Of a stretch of DNA of 64,000 bases, positions 43,301-51,126 are shown in pieces. The stretch covers positions 1,076,960-1,140,959 of the forward strand of contig NZ_KE384560.1 in NCBI RefSeq assembly GCF_000426725.1. The letters are read 5' to 3'. Numbering within the stretch: the stretch's first letter is position 1; each line of letters opens with the position of its first letter. The notes under the pieces were generated by a model, which had not been told where the DNA came from, ran no database searches, and was given only the letters and a program-made list of their open reading frames with translations. This DNA comes from Sporocytophaga myxococcoides DSM 11118. Lineage in GTDB: Bacteria > Bacteroidota > Bacteroidia > Cytophagales > Cytophagaceae. The position numbers and the translations under genes are program-made.

Positions 43301-45452
43301 TACAATAAACCCTCTGGAAGAAGCCTATAAAGCAGGGGTTCAGGCCGGAGATTTTGAGTATGCTGCATATTCAGTGCTTATACAATCCATCAATGAATTC
43401 ATATCAGGAAATCAGTTGAGAGATAGTATAAATTCTATGAGGGAGAGGACCAGAAGAATTATTCAATTACAGCAGAGTACTCCTTTATGCAGTCATAGTT
43501 TATTTGCTCAGGCAGCTCAAAATCTTCATGAAAATCCTAAAGATCCTTTATGGCTCGTTGGGGAATTTTTTGATGAGTCAAAAGTCAATCCATATGAGGA
43601 AGGTTCTATCACCAAGTCTTCGACCTTTGATTATTTTATTTGTAAGCTCATACTTTCCTATTTCCTGTGTAAATATGAAGAGGCTTATAAATATGCTATG
43701 GAAGCAGAAAAATATGTGGCTAATTCCGTTGGAAATCCATTGGTTCCTTCATTCTATCTTTACCAATCCATCGCTTATCTCGCAGTGATAAACGGAAAGA
43801 GTCCAAGGGAAAAGAAAGTTATGTTTGACCGTATTCTGAATAATCAGAAGAAGCTTGCTAAGCTTTCCAAAAGCGCTCCAATGAACTATCTGCATAAGTA
43901 TTATATCATAGAGGCAGAGTTAAATAGAGTTAAGGGTAAAAATGAAAAGGCTCATGCTAATTACATAAAAGCTATTTCATCTGCTCGTCAATATGAATAT
44001 CTGCATGAAGAAGCGCTGGCATTGGAGATGATGGGTAAATTTCATCTGTTTCGTAAAGAGCCTGTTCAGGGGGAATTTTACATTCAAAAGGCGAGAGAAA
44101 ATTATTATCACTGGGGAGCTACTGCGAAAGTTGAAGAGCTGGAAAACAAATACCCTTCCTTTCTGAAGTTCGGTAAAACAACTGGTGGACTTCATTCAAC
44201 ATTGAATGAACAGGAGCAGGCGTCTGGTGATGCAATAGGTTTTGACCTCAAAAGTATCATGAAAGCATCAACTGCAATATCCGGAGAAATAAACCTGGAA
44301 AGACTTCTGGAAAAGATGATCAGGATAGTGCTTGAAAACGCAGGAGCGGAAAAGGGATTATTGGTTCTTAAAAATGAAGATGATGAATTTTATATAGAAG
44401 CTGAAGGAGCGCTGAGCGACCCAATTGTTACTGTGCTTAAGAGTATTGATTTTAAAGAATCAGGACTTATCCCAAATTCTATTTTTCAATTTGTATTGCA
44501 TACACGTGATAGCCTTGTAATAGATAATGCTGCAGAAGATCCTAAATTTTCTTCAGATGAACTGATTCAGGAAAAGAAACTTAAATCAGTCCTATGTTTG
44601 CCGATTCTAAAATCCGGTACCATTATGGGAGTTCTTTATTTGGAGAATAACCTTATATCCAATGCATTTACTCCTGAAAGAATTCAATTCCTTCAGCTGC
44701 TGTCGGGCCAAATGGCAGTATCAATTGAAAATGCATTGAATGAAGAAAAGAAAATAGCAGCTTTCAGAGAACGGGAAAACCTGCTTAAGAAAATCAATAT
44801 TCAGCAAACAATTCTTTCAAAAGAAGTTATCAAAACCCAGGAATATGAACGGAAGAGAATTGCTGAAGAGCTGCATGACGGAATGGGTTACTTGCTATCT
44901 ACGCTAAAATTGAATCTGACAGCCTTCAAAGAGAGCGGTGTAGATGACCGTGAAAGCTATCTTGAAAGCTCATTAAATCTTCTGGAAGATGCCTTTAAAG
45001 AGTTGAAGTCAATCTCAAATAATCTTATGCCTGATGTCCTGCTGCAGTATGGCCTAGTGCTGGCGGTGGATTTTGTTTGCAAGAGGATTACAAGTACTGG
45101 CAAAGTAACCATTAACTTTAAGTCATTTAATATAAATAAAAAATTCCGTACTGATTTTGAGATTGAAGTCTTCAGGGTGGTTCAGGAACTTATCAATAAC
45201 GCATTAAAACACTCCGGAGCAAAAAATATGGATATTCAGTTCGTAAATCAGAATGATTATCTGGTGGTAACTGTGGAAGATGACGGAAAAGGGTTTAACT
45301 TTGAGGCGACTATTAAATCCCGGAAAAAGGGCAGAGGCTTAAACAATATTATTGCCAGAGTAAACTTCCTCAGGGGAACGGTTAATTTCGATTCTTCTGA
45401 AAGAGGTACCTCTGTGATTTTAAGTATACCATTAAAAGTAAAAATAGATTAA
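40359..45452 (+). CDS. Pseudokinase-AAA ATPase-GAF-histidine kinase
   Basis: A 1697-residue signalling protein. Residues 1-about 270 have the Ser/Thr-kinase fold, but the catalytic loop reads HHAINPYN (about 121-128) where HRDLKPxN is expected, and the DFG Asp/Gly are replaced (LNFSSS). Both catalytic Asp are missing, so this is probably a pseudokinase. An AAA-type ATPase follows (Walker A GYSGVGKS about 324, Walker B VIFIDDLQWAD about 449), then a long helical TPR-like region (about 650-1290), a GAF domain (about 1307-1460), a HisKA_3 helix (RIAEELHDGMGY, about 1500) and an HATPase domain with ELINNALKHSG. The histidine-kinase end looks intact. The next gene, 11 bases downstream, is its response regulator. 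Confidence 0.87.
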   Translation: MEFPSYGIVEEIQSDYSTVLYRVAVNSETFLLKALKSPSDQNSLARLRHEFAIANEISFSGVPRHIHLESTSALAGIFIEDIEGIRLSEFIKKVPIDLNTFFKVSINICGLLDELHQRRIVHHAINPYNLFISPDTFDIKILNFSSSTHSKSKIANLNFLTGETRLEYISPEQSGRVQWKTDSRSDIYSLGVIFYEMLAGLNPFYSEDSMEIIHFHIAKSPRPLTKLKVEVPDILSSMISKMISKNPEDRYQSASGIKDDLENCYEQLLNNGAIEVFPLCSTDYSSNFQISKKIYGRDAEIQQLEEAFDEVCAGQSGLIKVTGYSGVGKSLMVRQICAKVIDKRGCFIEGKFNQIQQNIPYYAFIIAFREFVDFILKEKHERLTQWKNIISAAVGANGKVLTEVVPNLELLIGVQPEVPSLTPAETLNRFNFVTRNFIKSIATEDSPLVIFIDDLQWADNASLELLKLLLSGKETNNLLIIGALRDNEVGEYHPLNKVVEDIKTSIPVRAIHIQNLKYDDVNCMINESFGIAELQRNHLVDLVYNKTKGNAFFVHQFLKSLYEEKLLNFDFIKRQWELDIKGTEELNITDNVVDLVAARIQKLPEETQKVFKLAACLGNRFDLLLLSIICGKPEHDLAQDIQIGLIEDLVIPVERSYKFSHDKVQQAVYTLINEDERDKLHLQLGKVLLAHFSRDQIEEYIFDIANQFISGINALESDPERKQAAELFVLSGKKAKRASAYSSSLDYLTRGIDLLSVNSWKESYDLSLALYSEAAESAYLCGNYDKMEHWIEHVLDNTEITLDQVKVYEIRIRAYTALSRVEEAVVTALKVLKILGVKFPDKPNKLHVLMDVLKVKAALGTNSLDSLWKNKKMNNPKVFAAIRIIASVASASYFSFPDLFPLFATKPFLLMVKHGNCEMSSYISVSYALIISGGFEDYATSKRLVRLASEQEKYFPPEQHKARVGMVSNTFLAHVGDHLKNTINPLEEAYKAGVQAGDFEYAAYSVLIQSINEFISGNQLRDSINSMRERTRRIIQLQQSTPLCSHSLFAQAAQNLHENPKDPLWLVGEFFDESKVNPYEEGSITKSSTFDYFICKLILSYFLCKYEEAYKYAMEAEKYVANSVGNPLVPSFYLYQSIAYLAVINGKSPREKKVMFDRILNNQKKLAKLSKSAPMNYLHKYYIIEAELNRVKGKNEKAHANYIKAISSARQYEYLHEEALALEMMGKFHLFRKEPVQGEFYIQKARENYYHWGATAKVEELENKYPSFLKFGKTTGGLHSTLNEQEQASGDAIGFDLKSIMKASTAISGEINLERLLEKMIRIVLENAGAEKGLLVLKNEDDEFYIEAEGALSDPIVTVLKSIDFKESGLIPNSIFQFVLHTRDSLVIDNAAEDPKFSSDELIQEKKLKSVLCLPILKSGTIMGVLYLENNLISNAFTPERIQFLQLLSGQMAVSIENALNEEKKIAAFRERENLLKKINIQQTILSKEVIKTQEYERKRIAEELHDGMGYLLSTLKLNLTAFKESGVDDRESYLESSLNLLEDAFKELKSISNNLMPDVLLQYGLVLAVDFVCKRITSTGKVTINFKSFNINKKFRTDFEIEVFRVVQELINNALKHSGAKNMDIQFVNQNDYLVVTVEDDGKGFNFEATIKSRKKGRGLNNIIARVNFLRGTVNFDSSERGTSVILSIPLKVKID

Positions 45453-45463
45453 TCCCTATATCT

Positions 45464-46114
45464 ATGATAAAGATCTTAATTGCCGATGATCATCAGTTAT
45501 TTATTGACGGGTTATCAAGTTTAATGAAAAACGAACCTGAGATAGAAATCTCCGGCCAGGCACTAAACGGGGCAGAGGTACTTTCTATACTTGCCAGCAA
45601 AAGTATTGATATCATTCTCCTGGATATCAATATGCCTGATACTGATATCGTCGCGCTTACAAAAGAAATCCGTGAAAAATATCCCAACCTGAAAGTCATT
45701 ATTCTGACAATGTACCACGGGACGCGTTATTATACCAAACTTCTTAAATATGGTATTCATGGCTATCTTTATAAAAGTGAAGGCAAAGAAGTATTTCTTA
45801 CAGCCATTAAAATGGCTTCTCAGGGCGAAATGTATATTAGTAAAGAACTTTTTTCAAGCGGAGCCAAAAATACCAAAGATCTTATGCCAGCCTTTAGTTT
45901 AAAGTCTTCCAGCATTGATAATGTATTAACAAAAAGAGAATTGGAGATTTTAAAATTAATCGTTCAGGAATGTTCAAATAATACAATAGCTGAGAAATTA
46001 TTTATCAGTACTGGTACTGTTGATACACATAGAAAGAATATCATTTTAAAATTGGGTGTGAAAAATACCGTCGGACTAATCAAATATTGTATTCAGAATA
46101 ATCTTATTGATTGA
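45464..46114 (+). CDS. NarL/FixJ-type response regulator
   Basis: A 216-residue regulator: receiver with D54 (IILLDINMPDTD) and the conserved Lys (LYKSEGKE), and a LuxR-type helix-turn-helix (LTKRELEILKLIVQECSNN...TVDTHRKNI). It is 11 bases from the pseudokinase-histidine kinase gene, so it is probably phosphorylated by it. It is the same length as the nitrate-linked regulator at 20401-21051 but clearly divergent in the recognition region. Confidence 0.92.
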   Translation: MIKILIADDHQLFIDGLSSLMKNEPEIEISGQALNGAEVLSILASKSIDIILLDINMPDTDIVALTKEIREKYPNLKVIILTMYHGTRYYTKLLKYGIHGYLYKSEGKEVFLTAIKMASQGEMYISKELFSSGAKNTKDLMPAFSLKSSSIDNVLTKRELEILKLIVQECSNNTIAEKLFISTGTVDTHRKNIILKLGVKNTVGLIKYCIQNNLID

Positions 46115-46234
46115 TTCCTTTCCTCTAGTGAAATATCCTTGCCGCTCACTCTTTGAGCTGATTCTAAATTCTTGCCTATTTATCACCTGTTTTATTGGAA
46201 AAGTCATATTTTTTAAAGGATAGTGAAAAATGTT

Positions 46235-46277
46235 ATCCCGTAAACCGGTAGAGAAAAAAAATACCAGTTTACGGGAT
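46235..46277. repeat. Long imperfect hairpin in an intergenic region
   Basis: 16-base arms, ATCCCGTAAACCGGTA (46235-46250) and TACCAGTTTACGGGAT (46262-46277), with one mismatch and an A-rich 11-base loop. There is no T-tract on either side, so it is not a standard terminator for the response-regulator gene. Confidence 0.55.
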
Positions 46278-46545
46278 GGCCTAACTTTTACTTCTTTATC
46301 ATATTTGTGACAGAGTAACAGATAATTATTTTTTGGTATAAATTATACTCTGATAGTCATTTAATTAATAGTCATTAGAATTTTATTTTTAAAATATAAT
46401 CTCTTGAGGGGACTGACAAACTTGTAAATGGGAAATTTTTAGAGGATCCGGTTATTAATAGGGAGATTAAACGGATACTTATTCCTTAGAAAGTATGTAA
46501 AATCTTCGGAGATTTTCCAGTAATGTAAATTTTTTACTTGGGGAC
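46278..46545. other. Gene-free spacer, possible small RNA
   Basis: About 270 bases without an open frame. It contains a direct repeat TAGTCATT (twice, near 46354 and 46368) and a relatively GC-richer stretch (about 46405-46490) before a strong hairpin at 46546-46571. A non-coding RNA ending at that hairpin is possible but unsupported beyond this. Confidence 0.3.
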
Positions 46546-46571
46546 AAGGGTGATCATAAAAGATCACCCTT
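46546..46571 (+). terminator. Strong hairpin, terminator-like
   Basis: AAGGGTGATC (46546-46555) and GATCACCCTT (46562-46571) form a perfect 10-bp stem with loop ATAAAA, extendable outward through ACAA/TTGT past one bulge. It is followed by a T-rich stretch (TTGTTGTTTT). No gene immediately precedes it on the plus strand, so it may end a small RNA. Confidence 0.5.
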
Positions 46572-46644
46572 TGTTGTTTTCGCCCCTTTTGTTAGTCAGG
46601 TTAAAAAAAATCTCAAAAACATTTTCTTTTTCTATTTCGTTTTT

Positions 46645-46663
46645 TAACTTTGAATAACAAAGT
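46645..46663 (+). promoter_or_regulatory. Promoter -7 element overlapped by an ACTTTG-N5-CAAAGT operator
   Basis: TAACTTTG (46645-46652) matches TAnnTTTG. It overlaps the dyad ACTTTG-AATAA-CAAAGT (46647-46663), which is followed by ACTTTTA and the ATG at 46670. The same block lies at 47604-47620. The overlap with the promoter predicts repression, most simply by the winged-helix protein encoded by the second gene of this operon. Confidence 0.6.
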
Positions 46664-46669
46664 ACTTTT

Positions 46670-47281
46670 ATGTCTGAAACATTAGATCATTTAAACGACC
46701 TGAAGGAAATACGCTCTTTAATGGAGCGGTCTTCGAGATTTATTTCTCTTAGCGGCCTTTCCGGAGTATTTGCCGGTATATTTGCATTGCTGGGAGCAGG
46801 ATTTGCATATATCTTAATAGAAGGACTAAAGAGTGGGAGAGTATGGATGTCTGTAGAGGAGATTTATATCTTTCTTTTTATAGATGCATTTCTTGTGGTT
46901 CTGCTGGCAATTGGTTCAGGATTGTTTTTTACTATTAGACAAACCAGGAAGAAAGGCCTGCGCATTTGGGACTCAACCAGTAAAAGGCTAATCATCAATA
47001 TGGCAGTGCCCTTAGCAACCGGAGGCTTCTTCTGTCTTGCATTATTATACTATGGTGTAGTTGGTCTCATAGCTCCAGGTACTTTAATCTTCTATGGTTT
47101 GGCTCTGCTTAACGGAAGTAATTTTACCTTGAATGATATTCGTAATCTTGGCTATTGTGAAATTATATTAGGTATTTTAGCCACAGTATTTATCGGTTAT
47201 GGTATACTTTTTTGGGCAGTGGGCTTTGGCGTGTTGCACATAGTATACGGAGTGGTTATGTATTTCAAGTACGAGAAGTGA
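46670..47281 (+). CDS. Integral membrane protein, function unknown
   Basis: A 203-residue protein with a short charged N-terminus (LDHLNDLKEIRSLMERSSRF) and about five to six hydrophobic helices (residues about 25-50, 62-85, 107-128, 130-147, 160-190). I do not recognise a characterised family. It is followed, with a 4-base GTGA overlap, by a winged-helix regulator, and is preceded by an operator-like dyad at its promoter. The tight coupling suggests the regulator and membrane protein act as a unit, perhaps with the membrane protein sensing or sequestering; that is inference. Confidence 0.7.
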   Translation: MSETLDHLNDLKEIRSLMERSSRFISLSGLSGVFAGIFALLGAGFAYILIEGLKSGRVWMSVEEIYIFLFIDAFLVVLLAIGSGLFFTIRQTRKKGLRIWDSTSKRLIINMAVPLATGGFFCLALLYYGVVGLIAPGTLIFYGLALLNGSNFTLNDIRNLGYCEIILGILATVFIGYGILFWAVGFGVLHIVYGVVMYFKYEK

Positions 47282-47586
47282 AAGGACTAATAACAAATTT
47301 GAATAAAGCATTTGAAAACAGAATCCGCCTGGGAATAATGTCTGTTCTGATGGTCAATGACTGGGTGGATTTTAATGCTTTAAAAGAAACCCTTGATGTG
47401 ACTGACGGAAATCTCGCAAGTCACCTTAATGCACTTGAAAAAATAAAATATATTGAAGTGAGAAAATCATTTATTGGTAAAAAGCCTAATACATCTTATG
47501 GTGCTTCTAAAGAAGGAAAAAATGCATTTAAAGAACATCTGGATGCTTTAGAAGCCCTTATTAATGCAAAAGAAAAACTGAAGTAG
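47278..47586 (+). CDS. Winged-helix transcriptional regulator
   Basis: A 102-residue DNA-binding protein of the small MarR/ArsR-like winged-helix type common in Bacteroidota: FENRIRLGIMSVLMVNDWVDFNALKETLDVTDGNLASHLNALEK carries the helix-turn-helix, and a wing with KKPNTSYGAS follows. The frame extends upstream to 47212, but the GTG at 47278, sharing bases with the stop of the membrane-protein gene, gives the family N-terminus. Its likely target is the ACTTTG-N5-CAAAGT dyad found before its own operon and before the following radical SAM gene. Confidence 0.8.
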   Translation: MKGLITNLNKAFENRIRLGIMSVLMVNDWVDFNALKETLDVTDGNLASHLNALEKIKYIEVRKSFIGKKPNTSYGASKEGKNAFKEHLDALEALINAKEKLK

Positions 47587-47601
47587 TTTTTTTTTATCCT
47601 G

Positions 47602-47620
47602 TTACTTTGAAATGCAAAGT
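47602..47620 (+). promoter_or_regulatory. Second copy of the ACTTTG-N5-CAAAGT operator
   Basis: TTACTTTG (47602-47609, one base from TAnnTTTG) overlaps ACTTTG-AAATG-CAAAGT (47604-47620), followed by ACTTTTA as in the first copy. It lies 13 bases before the ATG of the radical SAM gene. Confidence 0.6.
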
Positions 47621-47633
47621 ACTTTTAAATAAT

Positions 47634-49058
47634 ATGAAAGTTAAATTTATATTACCGGCACTTACTGAAGCTAAAAGTCCTTACTGGAGGCCTGTTAAAT
47701 ATTCTTTATTTCCCCCTCTTGGACTGGCAACACTGGCATCCTGGCTTTCTGATAATGACCAAGCCACTATTCAGGATGAACATGTAGAAGAGATTGATCT
47801 CAACGATGAACCGGATCTTGTAGTGATTCAGGTATATATTACCAATGCCTATAGAGCTTATAAAATAGCAGACCACTATAGAAAAAGGAATAGTTATGTA
47901 ATACTTGGCGGTCTTCATGTTACATCTTTACCCGAAGAAGCAATGCCACATGCAGACAGCATTTTCATTGGGCCCGGTGAGGATACCTTTCCTGCATTTT
48001 TAAAAGATTTTAAAAATAAATCTCCTAAGAAAAAGTATGTGTCTGTTCAAAGGTCTATTGAAGGAATTCCTCCAGTGAGAAGGGACTTAATTAAAAGACA
48101 TTTATACCTCGTACCAAACTCAATAGTAGTGAGCAGAGGATGTCCCCATCATTGTGACTTCTGTTATAAAGATGCCTTTTTTAATTCTAAAAAATCATTC
48201 TATACACAACTAGTAGATGAAGCTTTGGCTGAAATAGAGAGGCTTCCCGGAAAGCATCTTTATTTTCTGGATGATCATCTACTGGGCAATCAGAAATTTG
48301 CTTCAGAGCTTTTTGATGGTATGAAAGGAATGGGAAGGGTGTTTCAGGGAGCAAGCACAATAGATGCTATTTTAAGAAGCAATCTCATAGAGAAGGCTGC
48401 TGATGCAGGATTGAGAAGTTTGTTTATAGGGTTTGAAACATTAAGTGAAAACAATCTCAAGTCAAGTAATAAAAAGCAAAACCTGGGAAGAGACTATCAT
48501 CAGGCTATCCGGCGTGCTCAGGAACTAGGTATTATGATCAATGGCAGCTTCGTGTTTGGTCTTGATGAAGATGATAAAGACGTGTTTAAAAGAACAGTTG
48601 ACTGGGGTGTCAAAATGGGTATTACCACTTCTACTTACCATGTGTTGACTCCCTATCCTGGTACAAAACTTTTTGAAAATTATGAGAAAGAAGGAAGAAT
48701 CCTGACCAGGAACTGGGATCTCTATGATACTCGAAATGTAGTTTTTAAAACAAAGAATCTTTCACCTCAGGAATTGAAGGATGGTTATGATTATGCTTAT
48801 AAAGAGTTCTATTCCTGGAACAATATCTGGAAGGCAGGCACAGCCCATGATTCAATAAAATACAAACTCAAGCATCTCGCTTATGCTGGTGGCTGGAAGA
48901 AGTTTGAGCCACTTTGGAACTTTATCATTAAAACAAAACAATTAAATAATATGCTTCCACTTCTGGAGGCCATATTGTCAAAGGTAAGTCCTGAGAAGGA
49001 ATCTCAAAATGTACCTAAGATAGAAGCAAATTTATCCATGTCAATTGTAAAAAAATAA
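47634..49058 (+). CDS. B12-binding-domain radical SAM protein
   Basis: A 474-residue enzyme with an N-terminal cobalamin-binding-like domain (about 1-150, PPLGLATLASWL, VVIQVYITNAYRAYKI, GGLHVTSLPEEA) and a radical SAM core whose cluster motif is C170-PHH-C174-DF-C177. YFLDDHLLGNQ and FIGFETLSENNL fit strands of the SAM barrel. The B12 domain lacks an obvious DxHxxG, so cobalamin binding is uncertain. The substrate is unknown; relatives include methyltransferases and lipid-modifying enzymes. An upstream TTG at 47607 lies inside the operator, so the ATG at 47634 is chosen. Three membrane-protein genes follow on the same strand. Confidence 0.82.
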   Translation: MKVKFILPALTEAKSPYWRPVKYSLFPPLGLATLASWLSDNDQATIQDEHVEEIDLNDEPDLVVIQVYITNAYRAYKIADHYRKRNSYVILGGLHVTSLPEEAMPHADSIFIGPGEDTFPAFLKDFKNKSPKKKYVSVQRSIEGIPPVRRDLIKRHLYLVPNSIVVSRGCPHHCDFCYKDAFFNSKKSFYTQLVDEALAEIERLPGKHLYFLDDHLLGNQKFASELFDGMKGMGRVFQGASTIDAILRSNLIEKAADAGLRSLFIGFETLSENNLKSSNKKQNLGRDYHQAIRRAQELGIMINGSFVFGLDEDDKDVFKRTVDWGVKMGITTSTYHVLTPYPGTKLFENYEKEGRILTRNWDLYDTRNVVFKTKNLSPQELKDGYDYAYKEFYSWNNIWKAGTAHDSIKYKLKHLAYAGGWKKFEPLWNFIIKTKQLNNMLPLLEAILSKVSPEKESQNVPKIEANLSMSIVKK

Positions 49059-49072
49059 ACCCTAAAATATAT

Positions 49073-50521
49073 ATGAAAAAGAACGATATAATAATTGTAG
49101 TAGCGACGGTGATCTACAGTTACCTGTTTTATGATCAAACACCAGGTATCAACATACTCTTATTTTCAGTTGTGATAACCTTCTTGATGGCATTGAAAGA
49201 TAAGAATTTGTTTTCCAATGGACTTTGGCTTATATCCTCTACAGGAGCATTGGTCAGCGGCGCTATGGCCTTGTTGCACGGCACTGCACTTCCTGTGGTT
49301 GCTAATATCATTTCACTAAGTATGGCAGCTAGTTTTTCCATGCGAAAGGATTCTTCCTTGATATTTGCACTGCTATATTCTGCGTATAGTTACTTTTTCT
49401 CACTGATTAATATCTTCACAAGGCTATTCGAACGTAGTGAAAGGAAAGAAGAGCGAACACCTCAATCATACAGTTTGCTATTCGTTACAGTGATCCCCGT
49501 TATTATTACTTTGATATTTTTCTTCATATACAGAAGCGCCAATCCCTATTTTGATGAATTAGTAGCCAATATAAGGTTTGATTTTCTGTCTTGGGGACTT
49601 ATAGGCTTTACACTTACGGGTTTTGTACTGCTATTTGGTTATTTCAACCAGATGGATATCCTGTCTCTTGTATATAAAGATCTAACTTCTCCAGACCGCC
49701 TAATCAATGATGAATCTACATTCTCAAAACCACTTCTCAACATCAATAATGAAAATATTTCAGGTATTGTATTATTTGTGATGCTGAATGTATTGCTACT
49801 CGTTGTAAATATTGTTGATGTTTATTCACTGTCAGTAATTACAGAATTTCCGGAAGGCTTTCACTACTCTCAGGTTGTTCATCAAGGAATAAATTCATTG
49901 ATAATTTCTATAGTTATTGCAATTGCAATTATCCTTTTTTACTTCAGAGGTTCTTTGAATTTTTATGAAAGCAACACTGCGATAAAAATACTTGCTGTGC
50001 TATGGATTATTCAGAATGCCATACTTGTGGTTACCTGCGGTATTAAGAATTTTCACTATATCGACGAACATGGATTGACATACAAAAGGATTGGTGTGTA
50101 TATCTATCTGATTATGACTTTAGCAGGACTATTGACGACATTTATAAAAATAGTGTCAGCAAAAAGTAACTGGTTTTTATTCAGAAAAAATGCTTGGGTA
50201 GGCTACGGAGTATTACTGTTATCATGTCTGTGGAACTGGGATATGCTTATCGTAAAATACAATCTTTCCGGAGTATCTGCTAAAACTGACCTTATCTACA
50301 ATGAATCACTCTCTGACGTTGTCTTGTCTGATTTGATTTCTTATTGTAATGAGAATGTACATGATATGAAGGATAACAAAAGCCTTCTCATCGCTCTTGA
50401 TATAAGGAAAAAAGCTTTTATAAAAGAATATGAAAGTCGTGATTGGCAGTCATGGAATATGGATGATGATGATATTTACCACGAATTAAAATCGATGGAA
50501 AATTTACCTGGGATTTTTTAG
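49073..50521 (+). CDS. Polytopic membrane protein, DUF4153/DUF4173-like
   Basis: A 482-residue protein with about eleven to twelve hydrophobic helices over residues 1-405 and an acidic soluble tail (about 410-482, ending WNMDDDDIYHELKSM). The overall pattern (RSANPYFDEL between helices, HQGINSLIISIVIAIAIILFYFRG, RIGVYIYLIMTLAGL) fits the DUF4153/DUF4173 group of unknown function, but this is from memory. It starts 14 bases after the radical SAM gene and is probably co-transcribed. Confidence 0.65.
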   Translation: MKKNDIIIVVATVIYSYLFYDQTPGINILLFSVVITFLMALKDKNLFSNGLWLISSTGALVSGAMALLHGTALPVVANIISLSMAASFSMRKDSSLIFALLYSAYSYFFSLINIFTRLFERSERKEERTPQSYSLLFVTVIPVIITLIFFFIYRSANPYFDELVANIRFDFLSWGLIGFTLTGFVLLFGYFNQMDILSLVYKDLTSPDRLINDESTFSKPLLNINNENISGIVLFVMLNVLLLVVNIVDVYSLSVITEFPEGFHYSQVVHQGINSLIISIVIAIAIILFYFRGSLNFYESNTAIKILAVLWIIQNAILVVTCGIKNFHYIDEHGLTYKRIGVYIYLIMTLAGLLTTFIKIVSAKSNWFLFRKNAWVGYGVLLLSCLWNWDMLIVKYNLSGVSAKTDLIYNESLSDVVLSDLISYCNENVHDMKDNKSLLIALDIRKKAFIKEYESRDWQSWNMDDDDIYHELKSMENLPGIF

Positions 50522-50532
50522 TCCAATTTTTT

Positions 50533-50564
50533 TAAGCCCTTCTCTTAGTTATGAGAAGGGCTTA
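50533..50564. repeat. Intergenic hairpin without T-tract
   Basis: A perfect 12-bp stem, TAAGCCCTTCTC (50533-50544) with GAGAAGGGCTTA (50553-50564), and an 8-base loop. The T-run precedes rather than follows it on the plus strand, so it is a poor terminator; message processing or partial read-through is more likely. Confidence 0.55.
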
Positions 50565-50602
50565 GGACAAAAGAGTTATTGAAGTAGAAAAACTAAAATA
50601 GA

Positions 50603-51124
50603 ATGACAATGAAAACTGAATCTTTAAAATTAAGAACAAGGGTAAGAGTTTTGATAAGCTTCTTTATAGCTGGCTTAGTCTTAAGTGGCCTTACTGCATT
50701 TCCTTTGGAGACGGAACTGTTTTTTTTAAGAGATCTGGCACAGCAAATATTGAAACCGGATAATCCACTATATATATGGGTAGATAAGGTTTATACAGGT
50801 TTAAATGATATGAATAATCATCATCCATTTCTTGCTTATGGGACAGATTGGCTTGCGTTTGCTCATATCGTCATTGCCATTGTATTTATCGGACCATTAA
50901 GGGATCCAGTTAAAAATATATGGGTGATTCATTTTGGTATGATAGCATGTTTGGCGATCTTTCCTTTGGCCTTTATAGCAGGAGAGATCAGAGATATACC
51001 TTTTTATTGGAGAGTGATAGACTGCATGTTTGGGGCAATTGGAATCATTCCTTTATTGTATTGTGATAAATATATCAGAAGGATCGTAAAAGTGGAAGAT
51101 TTTCAAACTTATCAAACAGTATAA
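50603..51124 (+). CDS. Membrane protein of unknown function
   Basis: A 173-residue protein with about four hydrophobic helices (residues about 15-32, 84-100, 107-126 and 136-152) separated by a loop with DNPLYIWVDKVYTGLNDMNNHHPFL-type residues. I do not recognise a family. An alternative ATG lies at 50609. It is 2 bases upstream of the DUF1361 gene and probably co-transcribed with it. Confidence 0.65.
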   Translation: MTMKTESLKLRTRVRVLISFFIAGLVLSGLTAFPLETELFFLRDLAQQILKPDNPLYIWVDKVYTGLNDMNNHHPFLAYGTDWLAFAHIVIAIVFIGPLRDPVKNIWVIHFGMIACLAIFPLAFIAGEIRDIPFYWRVIDCMFGAIGIIPLLYCDKYIRRIVKVEDFQTYQTV

Positions 51125-51126
51125 TT

